Shown: positions 25,878 to 35,309 of the stretch, piece by piece
Numbering within the stretch: the first letter of the stretch is position 1
How the letters are laid out: each line of letters begins with the position of its first letter
Origin: Vibrio maerlii
Lineage (GTDB): Bacteria > Pseudomonadota > Gammaproteobacteria > Enterobacterales > Vibrionaceae
Assembly (NCBI RefSeq): GCF_003415655.1
Contig: NZ_QRHC01000002.1
Span: 8 to 64,007 of the forward strand
Direction: 5' to 3'
Length of the DNA: 64,000 bases
Translations under genes and position numbers: made by a program
Notes under the pieces: generated by a model
Databases searched by the model: none
Seen by the model: the letters and a program-made list of their open reading frames with translations, nothing else
Told to the model about the DNA's origin: nothing

Positions 25878-26807
25878 TTACTTCGCTTTTTCGCGGTTTA
25901 GGTATAGAAGAGCAGCATTCAGAATCATGATGAATACTAGAAGTACAACACCTGTTGCATACAGAGCGTTTGCGTGAACACCACTTGCGTATGACATTTC
26001 AATCGCAATGTTGGCAGTCAGCGTACGTGCTGAATCTAGAATGCCTTCAGGCATTGCTGGTGCGTTACCCATTACCATGATGATTGCCATTGTCTCACCC
26101 AATGCACGACCAATGCCTAGGATGACACCTGTCATAATGCCCGAACGGGCAGCTGGAACGAGCAATTTAAAGATGGTAAAGATCTTGGATGCACCCAGTG
26201 CTAGCGAACCTTCTTTATAAGTGCGTGGTACTGCGCGGATTGACGTTTCTGATACCGTGATTACTGTTGGAAGAATCATGATACCCAAAACAATAATACC
26301 CGCCAGAATGGTGTTACCCGCTGGAACTTGGAAGACGTTTTGGATCATTGGTACGATAATGACTAGGCCAAAGAAGCCATACACTACCGATGGAATGCCT
26401 GCCAATAGTTCAACGGCAGGACGGATAATATCAGCCAGACGCTTTGGTGCGATTTCGGCGATAAAGATGGCAGTTAATACACCAACTGGTACACCAACAA
26501 CAACAGCCCCAAGTGTCGACACCATAGAAGCAACAATCATAGTCGCTACACCATAAAGTGCCGGTGGAAGCCAGTGTGTACCCGTTACAATTCCAACTAC
26601 ACCTGCTTCTCGGAAGGCTGGAATACTTTCTGCAACAATAAAGTAAGCGATAATTGCTAGTGATACGATACCAATAATGGCACTCGTTAAGAATAAGCCG
26701 TGGAAGATACGCTCTCTCCAGTCTACGCGCTTCTTAGTGCGTAGTGCTGGCTTATTAGCTTGAGTAGCTTCAGAGTTCATAAGCTTTTCACTATTTGCGA
26801 TGGTCAT
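25878..26807 (-). CDS. pstC: Phosphate ABC transporter permease PstC
   Basis: 309 residues, six membrane helices, a 30-residue cytoplasmic lead, and the EAA-type loop 'EGSLALGASKIFTIFKLLVPAARSGIM'. 'GRALGETMAIIMVMGNAP' is a PstC hallmark. Follows pstS after a 106-bp gap that contains a hairpin likely to lower its expression relative to the binding protein. Confidence 0.96.
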   Translation of the reverse strand: MTIANSEKLMNSEATQANKPALRTKKRVDWRERIFHGLFLTSAIIGIVSLAIIAYFIVAESIPAFREAGVVGIVTGTHWLPPALYGVATMIVASMVSTLGAVVVGVPVGVLTAIFIAEIAPKRLADIIRPAVELLAGIPSVVYGFFGLVIIVPMIQNVFQVPAGNTILAGIIVLGIMILPTVITVSETSIRAVPRTYKEGSLALGASKIFTIFKLLVPAARSGIMTGVILGIGRALGETMAIIMVMGNAPAMPEGILDSARTLTANIAIEMSYASGVHANALYATGVVLLVFIMILNAALLYLNREKAK

Positions 26808-26859
26808 AATATAAAATCTCAGACTCTCGTGCTGATATAAGCACCGGGAGTTGAAAGAA

Positions 26860-26887
26860 AAGGCTCAGCCCAAAAGGAGGCTGAGCA
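26860..26887 (-). terminator. Attenuator hairpin between pstS and pstC
   Basis: GCTCAGCC / GGCTGAGC stem with an eight-base loop, followed on the minus strand by CTTTTCTTTC. A leaky terminator here would make more binding protein than permease, as is common in ABC importer operons. Confidence 0.7.
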
Positions 26888-26913
26888 AGTTTTAAATCTT
26901 TGTTGAGCTAGGA

Positions 26914-27735
26914 TTAGTTTACTGTGATGTAACCTTTCTTCGCTGCAATACCTTGAGCTTCTTCACCAACCATCCAATCTAGGAATTGTTGAGTTTCAGC
27001 TGTTGGTGCGCCGTCTTTGTAAAGAACAAGGAAAGGACGAGCTACTTTGAATGAACCGTTCTTAACATTGTCTACTGTTGCTGCAGCACCGTCGATTTCT
27101 AGAGCTTGAACAGTGTTATCTACTGTACCTAGAGAGATAAAGCCAATTGCATAAGGGTTGTTAGCTACAGATACTTTTAGAGCACCGTTACCGTTTGCTA
27201 CTTGAGCACGTGGAGAGATAGCAGATACTTTCTTGCCAGATACTTCCATCTTAAGTGACATGATGTCTTCGAATGCGCCACGAGTACCAGATGCTGTATC
27301 ACGAGTGATTGCTACGATAGGCTTGCTTTCACCACCAACTTCAGACCAGTTAGTGATTTCACCTTTGTAGATACCTGTTACTTGCTCAGAAGTCAGTGCT
27401 TTTACTGAGTTCTCTGGGTTAACAACGATTGCAATACCGTCACGAGCAATAACTAGCTCTTTCAGGTCTGAAGATTTCTCATCTTCGTTAAGGTCACGAG
27501 AAGTAATACCTAGGTCAGCACTTCCATCTTTTGCTGCTCTGATACCTGCAGATGAACCCGGAGCTTGAATCTCGATGAATACTGGTTCACCTTTGTTCAT
27601 GTAAGTTTCCGCAAAAACTTCAACCAGTGGAGATGCACTGTTAGAGCCAACTACAGAGATAGTTTCTTTAGCTGTCGCTGTACCAGCTGTTAGTGCGCTT
27701 AGTAGTGCAACTGCACCGATAACTGTCTTTTTCAT
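26914..27735 (-). CDS. pstS: Periplasmic phosphate-binding protein PstS
   Basis: 273 residues with a clear signal peptide (MKKTVIGAVALLSALTAGTATA, cleaved after Ala-x-Ala near 20-22). 'SVVGSNSASPLVEVFAETYM', 'DLGITSRDL' and 'ITRDTASGTRGAFED' are the phosphate-contact loops of the short PstS class. Delivers phosphate to PstCAB. Two CTGTCAT half-sites upstream suggest PhoB control. Divergent from a chemoreceptor gene. Confidence 0.95.
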   Translation of the reverse strand: MKKTVIGAVALLSALTAGTATAKETISVVGSNSASPLVEVFAETYMNKGEPVFIEIQAPGSSAGIRAAKDGSADLGITSRDLNEDEKSSDLKELVIARDGIAIVVNPENSVKALTSEQVTGIYKGEITNWSEVGGESKPIVAITRDTASGTRGAFEDIMSLKMEVSGKKVSAISPRAQVANGNGALKVSVANNPYAIGFISLGTVDNTVQALEIDGAAATVDNVKNGSFKVARPFLVLYKDGAPTAETQQFLDWMVGEEAQGIAAKKGYITVN

Positions 27736-27805
27736 TACAATTTCCTTTGAATGGCTTTATTGCCGTTGTGTTTCTCTTGAACGGTGCCTACTTTAGAACT
27801 CAAAT

Positions 27806-27845
27806 ATGACAGTTGTGTTTCACTAAGTTGAAGCCTCTATGACAG
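27806..27845 (-). promoter_or_regulatory. Candidate PhoB half-sites upstream of pstS
   Basis: On the minus strand CTGTCAT occurs at 27845-27839 and 27812-27806, 33 bp apart (three helical turns). CTGTCAT is the conserved half of the Pho box; the second half of each 18-bp box is poorly matched, so these may be weak sites. Position about 70-110 bp before pstS fits. Confidence 0.5.
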
Positions 27846-28087
27846 CCAGAGATTTAATAAATTTGTCACATTTCGACAAGCTATGATTACCAACACATCG
27901 CAGTCACAAATTAAATCTTTAATTAACAACCACTTTTACTTATATCAACTATAAGCACTAGCATTTCGGATAATGCTGGCAAGACTGTTGTATATATTTA
28001 GTGAATGTATAAAATGCTCGGATTATGACAAATGATAAAGATTATCAACTCGTAATTGGCAACCTAAAAGAGGCCCCTCCAATCGCT

Positions 28088-29731
28088 ATGACGCAGTTCC
28101 TGAACAATCTCTCTATTCGTACCCAAGTCCTGATCCCAGTGCTTGTCTCGGTCGTGCTGATATCTATTAGTACATTCACAGTCAATGGTCGTCTCACTAC
28201 CGCATTCGAAGATGTTTACTCGACCACAGAAGATGTCATTGTTTACAAAGACGATTTAAACAGCTTGATCAATGACATGTATGCGATGCGCATTAAGTCT
28301 ATTTACAGTTTGTTTAAAGCGGATGACCTCAAAGATTTCATTTCTGTATTGAACACCAGAATGAATGACTCTAAGCGCGCGTTTGACTCATTAAGTGAAG
28401 CGGAAGGCCTGTCAGCGGAGACCAATAATGCACTAAAGGCGATGCAGCAATATGTAGGCTTTGCTCAAGGCACAATGGCCCCGTTACTCGAACAAAAGCA
28501 CAGTGGTAGTGGCACCGATGCTGACTTTGAACGCCGTTACAACTCAGCAATGACTCAATTCCGTCAAGTCGGTAACGATATGAGCGTGGCGCTTCAAGCC
28601 CTGTCTAAGAAGCTCAACACTTTAGCGCATCAGAATATAGACTCTAACGCTGAGGCTCATGACCAAACCCAAAATATGGGTGTGGTTGTCATCATTGTGT
28701 GTCTTGGTGCTGCCATTGTTGTCAGCTGGCTACTAGCAGGGGTTATAGTGACGCCAATTCGAGAGATTCAGCAAACCATGCAGAAGGTTGCAACGGGCGA
28801 TTTAAGTGTGCGTTGCAAAGTTGCAGGTTCGAATGAACTTGCAGAACTGGCTCACGATGTAAATGAATCGAATGATAAGCTTTCAGAAACCACCGCTCAC
28901 CTGGTTCGCATCAGTACAGATGTGGCGTCTGCTTCAACTGAGCTAGCAGCGGTGATGACTCAAGCAACGGTCAACTCTGATCAAGAGAAGCAAGAGGTAG
29001 AGCAAGTCGCCTCTGCAATTAATCAGCTAGAGAGCACAGCAAGTCACGTTAATGAAAACGCCGTTAACGCCGATGAAACGGCTCAAAAAGCGAATAACCT
29101 CGCCGCTCAGAGCATTCAAATCTTTGCTCAAAGCAATCAAGCAACCACACAAATGGAAAGCCAATTAAACGAAGCGGCAACAGTAGTTAACTCGCTACAA
29201 CTGCAATCTGAGCAGATCGGTAAGGTCATTGAGGTTATCCAAGGCATCTCTGAGCAGACTAACCTTCTTGCTTTAAACGCCGCGATTGAAGCTGCACGTG
29301 CTGGTGAAACTGGCCGAGGCTTTGCAGTAGTCGCCGATGAAGTGCGTATGCTGGCAGCTCGCACCCAAGAGTCGACAAAAGAGATTCAACAGATCATTGA
29401 AGAGCTACAAGCACAATCAAGCAAAGCGAATAACGCCATGCATGACAGCTTAAATACTCTGGAGACAAATCGCGAGCTGGCAGAGAAAGTCAACGGTGCG
29501 CTTATGGAGATCGAATCAGCGATGGGTAGCATGGCCACCATCAACGCTCAGGTTTCATCAGCCGCGGAAGAACAGAGCCAAGTTACCGCTGATATCAACC
29601 GTAACGTGGTTAACATCCACGAGCTAGTGAACCAAAATGTGGTGGGTATTAGCCAATCTACAGAAGCAGCGCGTGAGTTATCTCAGCTAGCAGAATCACA
29701 ACGTTCACAGTTGGATTACTTTAAAATCTAA
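28088..29731 (+). CDS. Methyl-accepting chemotaxis protein with four-helix-bundle sensor
   Basis: About 547 residues from ATG 28088: membrane helix (about 12-30), a ~150-residue helical periplasmic domain of the 4HB type, second helix (about 195-220), HAMP ('[22 protein letters not shown]'-like), and a methyl-accepting domain with '[20 protein letters not shown]'. The frame is open 21 codons upstream to ATG 28025; neither start has a strong RBS. Divergent from pstS, with 289 bp between. Phosphate taxis is conceivable from location but has no sequence support. Confidence 0.88.
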   Translation: MTQFLNNLSIRTQVLIPVLVSVVLISISTFTVNGRLTTAFEDVYSTTEDVIVYKDDLNSLINDMYAMRIKSIYSLFKADDLKDFISVLNTRMNDSKRAFDSLSEAEGLSAETNNALKAMQQYVGFAQGTMAPLLEQKHSGSGTDADFERRYNSAMTQFRQVGNDMSVALQALSKKLNTLAHQNIDSNAEAHDQTQNMGVVVIIVCLGAAIVVSWLLAGVIVTPIREIQQTMQKVATGDLSVRCKVAGSNELAELAHDVNESNDKLSETTAHLVRISTDVASASTELAAVMTQATVNSDQEKQEVEQVASAINQLESTASHVNENAVNADETAQKANNLAAQSIQIFAQSNQATTQMESQLNEAATVVNSLQLQSEQIGKVIEVIQGISEQTNLLALNAAIEAARAGETGRGFAVVADEVRMLAARTQESTKEIQQIIEELQAQSSKANNAMHDSLNTLETNRELAEKVNGALMEIESAMGSMATINAQVSSAAEEQSQVTADINRNVVNIHELVNQNVVGISQSTEAARELSQLAESQRSQLDYFKI

Positions 29732-29757
29732 AGAAACATAGCGACAAGCAACGCAAA

Positions 29758-29793
29758 AGCCCCTTGAACATCTCTGTTCAAGGGGCTTTTTTA
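29758..29793 (+). terminator. Intrinsic terminator after chemoreceptor gene
   Basis: AAGCCCCTTGAAC / GTTCAAGGGGCTT perfect 13-bp stem, six-base loop, then TTTTTT. Confidence 0.9.
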
Positions 29794-29961
29794 TACATTC
29801 ACGCATTTTAGGACGAGACATCAACAACATAAATATTGAAAGAGAGATTTCCTATTTCGTTCCTCAGTGTAGAGAATAACGTTGTTAAGTTTCAGATATT
29901 ATTGAAATTAAACTATGCTTGGTGAGCGAACTGTCGGAATCTCACTTTCTGAATGTTATTA

Positions 29962-30225
29962 GGGTCTGTTGACCTTTCGAGCTGGTTTTTGCAGCAGTTT
30001 GTGGGAAATTTCCACAAGGCAGAGGCTTTGATGTGTAGCTAGCCTACATGAGAAGCCGATAACACAGTGGAAATGAAGCACAAACGCTGCCCGAAGGGTT
30101 CGGCTAAAATCGTTTTATGCTTTGTTAAGGGGTATTTACTTAGAATGACTAGGCTACACACCCCTTGCCGCGCCTAAAACGATTTTATCTCGAACAAAAT
30201 TTAACCACGAAAGGTCAACAGACCC
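29962..30225. mobile_element. Non-coding inverted-repeat element (MITE-like), 264 bp
   Basis: Perfect terminal inverted repeats GGGTCTGTTGACCTTTCG (29962-29979) and its complement (30208-30225), flanked by TA on both sides (29960-29961 and 30226-30227). No ORF inside. The interior holds smaller inverted pairs, for example AAAATCGTTTTA with TAAAACGATTTTA, and AAGGGGT with ACCCCTT. TA flanks recall Tc1/mariner-IS630 type target duplications, but no transposase is in the window. The right end forms the stop codon of the helicase gene. Together with the flanks it fills most of the gene-free stretch 29732-30224; the rest (29794-29960) shows nothing but a 16-bp repeat. Confidence 0.75.
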
Positions 30226-31559
30226 TAGTCCTCAGACTCAGGTTTCATAGGCTTCTTTTTCTTTGGAATAAATACCGAATCACCCACAGCCACATTCTGA
30301 TGGAAGCTCTTATCACGCTTAACGGGTTTCTTCTGAGTCTTCTTCGCTTGTGGCTTCGCCTTCGCTTTAGAAGGGCCGCCTTTCTTAAAGGCAGGCTTAC
30401 GAGGTTTTAATCCTTTGAACTTGCCTTTGAGGCCTTCAAATACTGAGAAATCTAAGTCTTGCTGCAGGTAGAGCTCAACACGCTTAAAGCTGTCCCAGTC
30501 TTTTGGACCAACCAGAGAAATTGCATCACCCTTGTTACCCGCACGACCCGTTCGACCTACACGGTGAACATATTCTTCCGTGTGTTTAGGCATATCGAAG
30601 TTGATTACGTGGGTTACATTGGCGATATCCAGGCCACGAGAAGCAACATCAGTTGTCACAAGGATTTTGAATACTGCACGCTCGAACTGACTCATTATTG
30701 TGTTGCGTTGAGTCTGATTTAGGTTACCGCTTAGAGCGACAGCTTTCAGTTTCTGCTCGTTCAGTTTTTCGGTTAGACGATCGGTATCAGCGCGGGTTGC
30801 GGTGAAGATGATAACTTGCTTGTATTCCGCTTCTTCAAGCGCACGCTCTAGGATCGCTTCCTTGTGGTCGAGGTGATCACATAGGTAGAACTTCTGAGTG
30901 ATGTCTTTATGTTCTTCATTCGATACGCCGATTGAGATGCGTTTTGGTGCTTCAAGCATCTCCATTGCAATGTCATTGACTTCTGCATGATCAAGAGTTG
31001 CCGAGAACATCAAAGTCTGACGACGACGATGTTTCGCTGCTTTGTGAATACGACGAAGCTCAGGAGCAAAACCAAGATCCAACATGCGGTCAGCTTCATC
31101 AAGGATCAGTGTCTCTAGACCATCAAGGTAAAGTGAACGATGTTCAAGGTGATCGGCTAGGCGACCAGGAGTTGCAACAATAAAGCGTGGAGACTTACGT
31201 AGCGCTTTCACTTGGTCGTTGAAGTTTTCACCACCTAGAATCAAAGTCGCATCGTAAGACAAACCACCGAGCATAGACTTAAGCTCGCCATAAACTTGCT
31301 TTGCAAGCTCACGAGTTGGCGCAAGAATAAGGCCGCGAGGATCATTCTTAGAGAACGCTTTGGTCTTTAATGATTTGTGTAGCATAGGCAAAACAAATGC
31401 AAGCGTCTTACCTGAACCCGTTTTGGAGGATGCAAGTAGGTCTTTACCAGCAATGGCTACTGGTATTGCTTGTTTCTGAATATCTGTCGCTTTGGTGAAG
31501 TTGTAGTGTTTCAGTGTCTTCAACAAGCGGTTGTCTAAGCCTAAATCTTTAAAGTGCAA
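30225..31559 (-). CDS. DEAD-box ATP-dependent RNA helicase, SrmB/RhlE-like
   Basis: 444 residues. Helicase motifs in order: Q motif 'ATDIQKQAIP', I 'SSKTGSGKT', Ia 'APTRELAKQ', Ib 'TPGR', II 'DEAD', III 'SAT', IV 'VIIFTATR', V 'TTDVASRGLDI', VI 'HRVGRTGRAG'. A basic tail of about 80 residues (Lys/Arg/Pro-rich) binds RNA. Start is TTG 31559 with GGAG eight bases upstream; no in-frame ATG fits. The stop TAG (30227-30225) is made by the border of the inverted-repeat element, so the last residues '...PESED' may not be the ancestral end. Likely role in ribosome assembly or cold adaptation. Confidence 0.9.
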   Translation of the reverse strand: MHFKDLGLDNRLLKTLKHYNFTKATDIQKQAIPVAIAGKDLLASSKTGSGKTLAFVLPMLHKSLKTKAFSKNDPRGLILAPTRELAKQVYGELKSMLGGLSYDATLILGGENFNDQVKALRKSPRFIVATPGRLADHLEHRSLYLDGLETLILDEADRMLDLGFAPELRRIHKAAKHRRRQTLMFSATLDHAEVNDIAMEMLEAPKRISIGVSNEEHKDITQKFYLCDHLDHKEAILERALEEAEYKQVIIFTATRADTDRLTEKLNEQKLKAVALSGNLNQTQRNTIMSQFERAVFKILVTTDVASRGLDIANVTHVINFDMPKHTEEYVHRVGRTGRAGNKGDAISLVGPKDWDSFKRVELYLQQDLDFSVFEGLKGKFKGLKPRKPAFKKGGPSKAKAKPQAKKTQKKPVKRDKSFHQNVAVGDSVFIPKKKKPMKPESED

Positions 31560-31819
31560 AAGTTGTCTCCAAGTTGGAAAAAAATAACGCGATATAATAA
31601 CGCGAATCGATACTTGAGTGTTAGTTTTGCCGCATAAATTAAATGTAAAATATTTGTATACAAAAGGTTGACTAATTCTCTCAAAGTATCAACAATGCAA
31701 TTGTTTTGTGATTTTCCTGAAAACTTTTGTTTTCATTATCATTTTTGATGCTAAACTCAAAAAAGCAAGAAGAATAAAAGAATCTCTTGCTACTACACTA
31801 AGGATAACAAGGAGTTATT

Positions 31820-32089
31820 ATGAATAAGATGTTGATCGCAGCGGCTGCTAGCTCAGTTCTTCTACTAGCTGGTTGTGCTTCAGGTCCAGACGAAGAAACA
31901 ACAGCGGCTCTAAATGATCTAACAACAAAAGTTGATCAGCTAAGCGCGGATGTGGCTGCACTACAAAACTCATCTAACGATGCAGCAATGGCTTCTAAAG
32001 ATGCTAAAGCAGCAGCAATGGCTGCACAAGAAGAAGCAGCACGTGCAAATGAGCGTATTGATAACATCGCTCAATCTTACACAAAGTAA
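31820..32089 (+). CDS. lpp: Major outer-membrane (Braun-type) lipoprotein Lpp
   Basis: 89 residues. Lipobox 'LLLAGC' with Cys near residue 19; mature part is a continuous heptad coiled coil ('LNDLTTKVDQLSADVAALQ', then an Ala-rich stretch) ending in Lys, the residue linked to peptidoglycan in Lpp. AAGGAG seven bases upstream of ATG 31820. Promoter-like TGCTAAACT lies at about 31749-31757. A strong terminator follows. One of the most abundant proteins expected from this window. Confidence 0.9.
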   Translation: MNKMLIAAAASSVLLLAGCASGPDEETTAALNDLTTKVDQLSADVAALQNSSNDAAMASKDAKAAAMAAQEEAARANERIDNIAQSYTK

Positions 32090-32122
32090 AAAGCAGTTTA
32101 CTACTTAGTAAATGATTCTTAG

Positions 32123-32153
32123 AGAAAAGCTTTCGCATCTGCGAAAGCTTTTT
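32123..32153 (+). terminator. Intrinsic terminator of lpp
   Basis: AAAAGCTTTCGC / GCGAAAGCTTTT stem, four-base loop, then T residues. Confidence 0.9.
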
Positions 32154-32216
32154 TATTGGATGAAATAAAATATGGTTAGCAAAGCGGGTGACTATCTGTA
32201 TTAGTTCTAACTCTCA

Positions 32217-33557
32217 CTACTCTTCTCTAAACGCACGCTCAAAACTGTCGGTTATAGGCTTGAGTAAATAATCCATTGGCGTTCTTGGTTCAGATAGAAT
32301 TAACACCTCAGCATTCATACCTGGCGTTACCGTATAGCTCGCGAGTGCTTCAGGCTCGAGTTCAATCCTAGTTAAATAATATTGTTGATCGTCTTGCGTG
32401 GTTAATTTATCGGCAGAGATAGTTAATACTTTTCCCTCCATGGGCTCCACCGTCCGACTATTTAGCGCTGTTAATCGTACTCTTGCACTTTGCCCAGTGG
32501 CCACGAGATCAACATCTTTCGGGTCAACCCTACTCTCAACGATCAGCTCTTCATTATCCGGAACAATCTCTAAAATAACCTGCCCAGACTGAATAACACC
32601 GTGTTCAGAAAAAACCTGCATGTTGACGATTTTTCCAGAGATAGGTGCGACGATATTGGTTCGCTCATAGACATCCTTCGCAGCTTGGTATTCTTCGTGA
32701 ATGAGCACAAGCTCTTTTTGTGTCTCTCGCAGCTCTTCTACTATCACCTTCAACCGTTCTAACTCGAGTTCCTTGAGTTGGGCGATCGCATCACTTCCCT
32801 GCTGTTCGACGGTTAATGCTTGGCGTTCGAGTTGGCTAATCTCACTGCGAACCTCGGCTGCGACACGTTGCAGCGACAATAAGGCAGACTTTCCAGAAAA
32901 GCCTTTTTTGAACAGGGCTTTATTACTCTTTATCTCGTCGTTGATGAAATAAAGACGCTCTTTCTCAATATTTATCGTCTTGCGCACGTTGACCAACTCA
33001 ACTTCGGAGCCTTCGATCAACTGAGTCAATATGGCTTTTTGGCTGGCAAAATAGGCTTGTCTAGCCGCAAAGACCTTCTGCTGTATCTGCTCTGCGGCAA
33101 GCAAGGTATCTGACTCGGTAAACATCTCCAAATCAGTATGCCAACGAATCGACTCTTGTTGTTCTAGCTCCGATGTTAGACGACTCTCCTTAGATCTCGC
33201 ATGAATGTACTGACCTCGCAGGGATTGGAGCTGAGCGAGTGGTTGGCTATCAGAGAGACGAGCAATCAAGTCCCCCTGCTGAACACTGTCACCTTCTCTC
33301 ACTAATATCTTTTCAACAATGCCACCCTCGAGATGCTGTACCGCTTGCCTTTGAGTGCCTACAACGACTTCACCATACGCAATCGCAGCGCTTTCGAGTT
33401 TCGCAGTAACACTCCAAATACCAAATCCACCGACAAAAAGGGTGAACGCAAACAAACCTCCAATAACATAACGCGAAACACGTAAAGGAGAGCTCGGTTC
33501 AAACCTGTCGATGGTCTCTTTAGAGAGCAACTCAGGGTCGATAATTTCTCTAGCCAT
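32217..33557 (-). CDS. Type I secretion adaptor (HlyD/PrtE family)
   Basis: 446 residues: short cytoplasmic lead, one membrane helix (about 27-48), lipoyl half 'HLEGGIVEKILVREGDSVQQGD', long coiled coil (about 110-290), second lipoyl half 'TNIVAPISGKIVNMQVFS', and a beta domain. This is the layout of the periplasmic adaptor of RTX-exporting type I systems. Its ATG lies inside the 3' end of the ABC gene (8-bp overlap), so the two are co-translated. Works with the ABC exporter and an unlinked TolC. Confidence 0.93.
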   Translation of the reverse strand: MAREIIDPELLSKETIDRFEPSSPLRVSRYVIGGLFAFTLFVGGFGIWSVTAKLESAAIAYGEVVVGTQRQAVQHLEGGIVEKILVREGDSVQQGDLIARLSDSQPLAQLQSLRGQYIHARSKESRLTSELEQQESIRWHTDLEMFTESDTLLAAEQIQQKVFAARQAYFASQKAILTQLIEGSEVELVNVRKTINIEKERLYFINDEIKSNKALFKKGFSGKSALLSLQRVAAEVRSEISQLERQALTVEQQGSDAIAQLKELELERLKVIVEELRETQKELVLIHEEYQAAKDVYERTNIVAPISGKIVNMQVFSEHGVIQSGQVILEIVPDNEELIVESRVDPKDVDLVATGQSARVRLTALNSRTVEPMEGKVLTISADKLTTQDDQQYYLTRIELEPEALASYTVTPGMNAEVLILSEPRTPMDYLLKPITDSFERAFREE

Positions 33558-35250
33558 TTTCCACCTTCGGTATGTCTGTCGATTGGTTTTGCATCATCGC
33601 CGATAGCACTTGTTCTCTTCCACCGTAAAGGTGCAATTGCCCCTTTCTCAGAGAGAGTAGTCTATCTACGTTTCTTAATGCGCCTGCGCTGTGCGCAATC
33701 ACTACAACAGTGACACCTTTTTCTTTTAAGTGTTGAATAAGTTGCTGGAACGCAACTTCACCTTCTCCATCCAAATTGGCGTTCGCTTCATCAAACACCA
33801 CCAAACTAGGGTCGCCATAGATAGCGCGAGCCATAGCAACTCGTTGGCGCTCGCCACCTGATAAACCTGCTCCATTTTCCCCCACCACGAAGTCGTAGCC
33901 CTTTGGCTTCTTGAGTATCATTTCATGACAGCCCGTTAGCTGAGCAGCCTCAATCACCTTATCTGGTTGCTCGACTTTCAAGCGGGCGATGTTTTCTCGA
34001 ATGGAAACGGCGAATAACTCTGTATCTTGAGACATGTAGCCACAATAACGTCCCAAATCTTCTTTTGCCCAGTGCGCGACGTTCATTCCGTCTAGCTCAA
34101 CCTTCCCAGCTGTCGGATGTAAGTTGCCCAGTAAGAGTTTTACGAGGGTTGATTTACCAGTGCCAGAAGGGCCAATGATGCCTATCGCTTTACCTGCTGG
34201 TATATCAAAGCTTAAGTTTGACAGCGTAGGCGCATTCATCATTGGATGGCGATAGGTCAGATTAGACACTCGAATGTTACCCTTTGGGCGAGGCAGCGGC
34301 ATGTCGATCTCTTGGGAGATCTCAAGCTGACTCAACTCATTCAAGCGTTGATAAGCACGCCAGGCGGAACTCGCTGATGACCAAGTACCAATTGCTTGTT
34401 CAACCGGAGAAAGTGCCCTTGCCATTAATATTGAACTGGCAATCATCACACCCGCAGTAATCTCATGCTGAATAACCAGCCAAGCACCGACGCCAATCAG
34501 AGCCACCTGTAATCCAGAACGAAAAAACTTGGAGCAGTTGGAGATAATCAAAGATCGGCTTCCTGAACGATGCTCGATGTCATTCATATCAGAGGTTGCG
34601 TTATACCAACGCTCCAAGAACTCGTTCATCATTCCCATACCAAGAATCGAATCAGAATTCACAGCGGCATTTTCAGCATTTTGAGAGACGAAAATCGTGC
34701 GCGTATCGACTTCTGCCAGCGTCTTTCTGCTGACCATCTCGTTGAGCACTGCCAAAGAGAACAACACTACCGTCCCGACGACGGCAAGATGACCGAGCAT
34801 TGGGTGCATTAAATACACCACCAAAATAAACATGGGTGTCCAAGGGGCATCAAGTATCGGGTAAATGCCATTACCACCGAGAAAAGAACGCACGACCTGA
34901 AAGTCATGCAGTATCTGTTTTGTATGGTTCTTACCCGTGCGCATCTTATATTTGATCGCTTGGCGGAGCATATCGGGAGCAAACTGGGCTGAGAACCAAT
35001 GACCCATCGATTTGCTGATCATCGCGCGAGCGATATCAATCAAGGTCATCGTTAACAATGCGAACACTACAATAGCGGTGAGCAGCCACAAGGTGTCGAC
35101 CGAGTATGAGGTGATGACTCGGCTATATACCTGCAGCATATAGATAGGAATCGCGAGGATCAGTAGATTGATGAGGAAACTGAATACAATCAATATCGAC
35201 GTGAGATTGATGGCTCTTTTTTTTGCGAGTGCAAAGGGCGACTTCTTCAA
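33550..35250 (-). CDS. Type I secretion ABC transporter (PrtD-like)
   Basis: 566 residues: six-helix membrane domain (about 15-300) and ATPase with Walker A 'GPSGTGKSTL', signature 'LSGGERQRVAMARA' and Walker B 'LVVFDEANANLD'. No N-terminal C39 peptidase or C39-like domain, as expected for the PrtD/LipB branch that exports proteins with uncleaved C-terminal signals. Start is TTG 35250 with AGGA seven bases before; an ATG seven bases upstream is out of frame and stops at once. Second gene of a three-gene unit with the RTX protein 59 bp upstream. Confidence 0.92.
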   Translation of the reverse strand: MKKSPFALAKKRAINLTSILIVFSFLINLLILAIPIYMLQVYSRVITSYSVDTLWLLTAIVVFALLTMTLIDIARAMISKSMGHWFSAQFAPDMLRQAIKYKMRTGKNHTKQILHDFQVVRSFLGGNGIYPILDAPWTPMFILVVYLMHPMLGHLAVVGTVVLFSLAVLNEMVSRKTLAEVDTRTIFVSQNAENAAVNSDSILGMGMMNEFLERWYNATSDMNDIEHRSGSRSLIISNCSKFFRSGLQVALIGVGAWLVIQHEITAGVMIASSILMARALSPVEQAIGTWSSASSAWRAYQRLNELSQLEISQEIDMPLPRPKGNIRVSNLTYRHPMMNAPTLSNLSFDIPAGKAIGIIGPSGTGKSTLVKLLLGNLHPTAGKVELDGMNVAHWAKEDLGRYCGYMSQDTELFAVSIRENIARLKVEQPDKVIEAAQLTGCHEMILKKPKGYDFVVGENGAGLSGGERQRVAMARAIYGDPSLVVFDEANANLDGEGEVAFQQLIQHLKEKGVTVVVIAHSAGALRNVDRLLSLRKGQLHLYGGREQVLSAMMQNQSTDIPKVENG

Positions 35251-35309
35251 AACAACATCCTAATTGAGAAGAATGGGTACCGATTCAATCCAGTACCCAT
35301 GTTAAAGCG

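Noticed and set aside
31733..31757. Fur-box-like TTTTCATTATCATTTTTGA upstream of lpp
   Set aside because: Only about half of the 19-bp consensus matches and AT-rich promoters often give this; lpp is not a usual Fur target.
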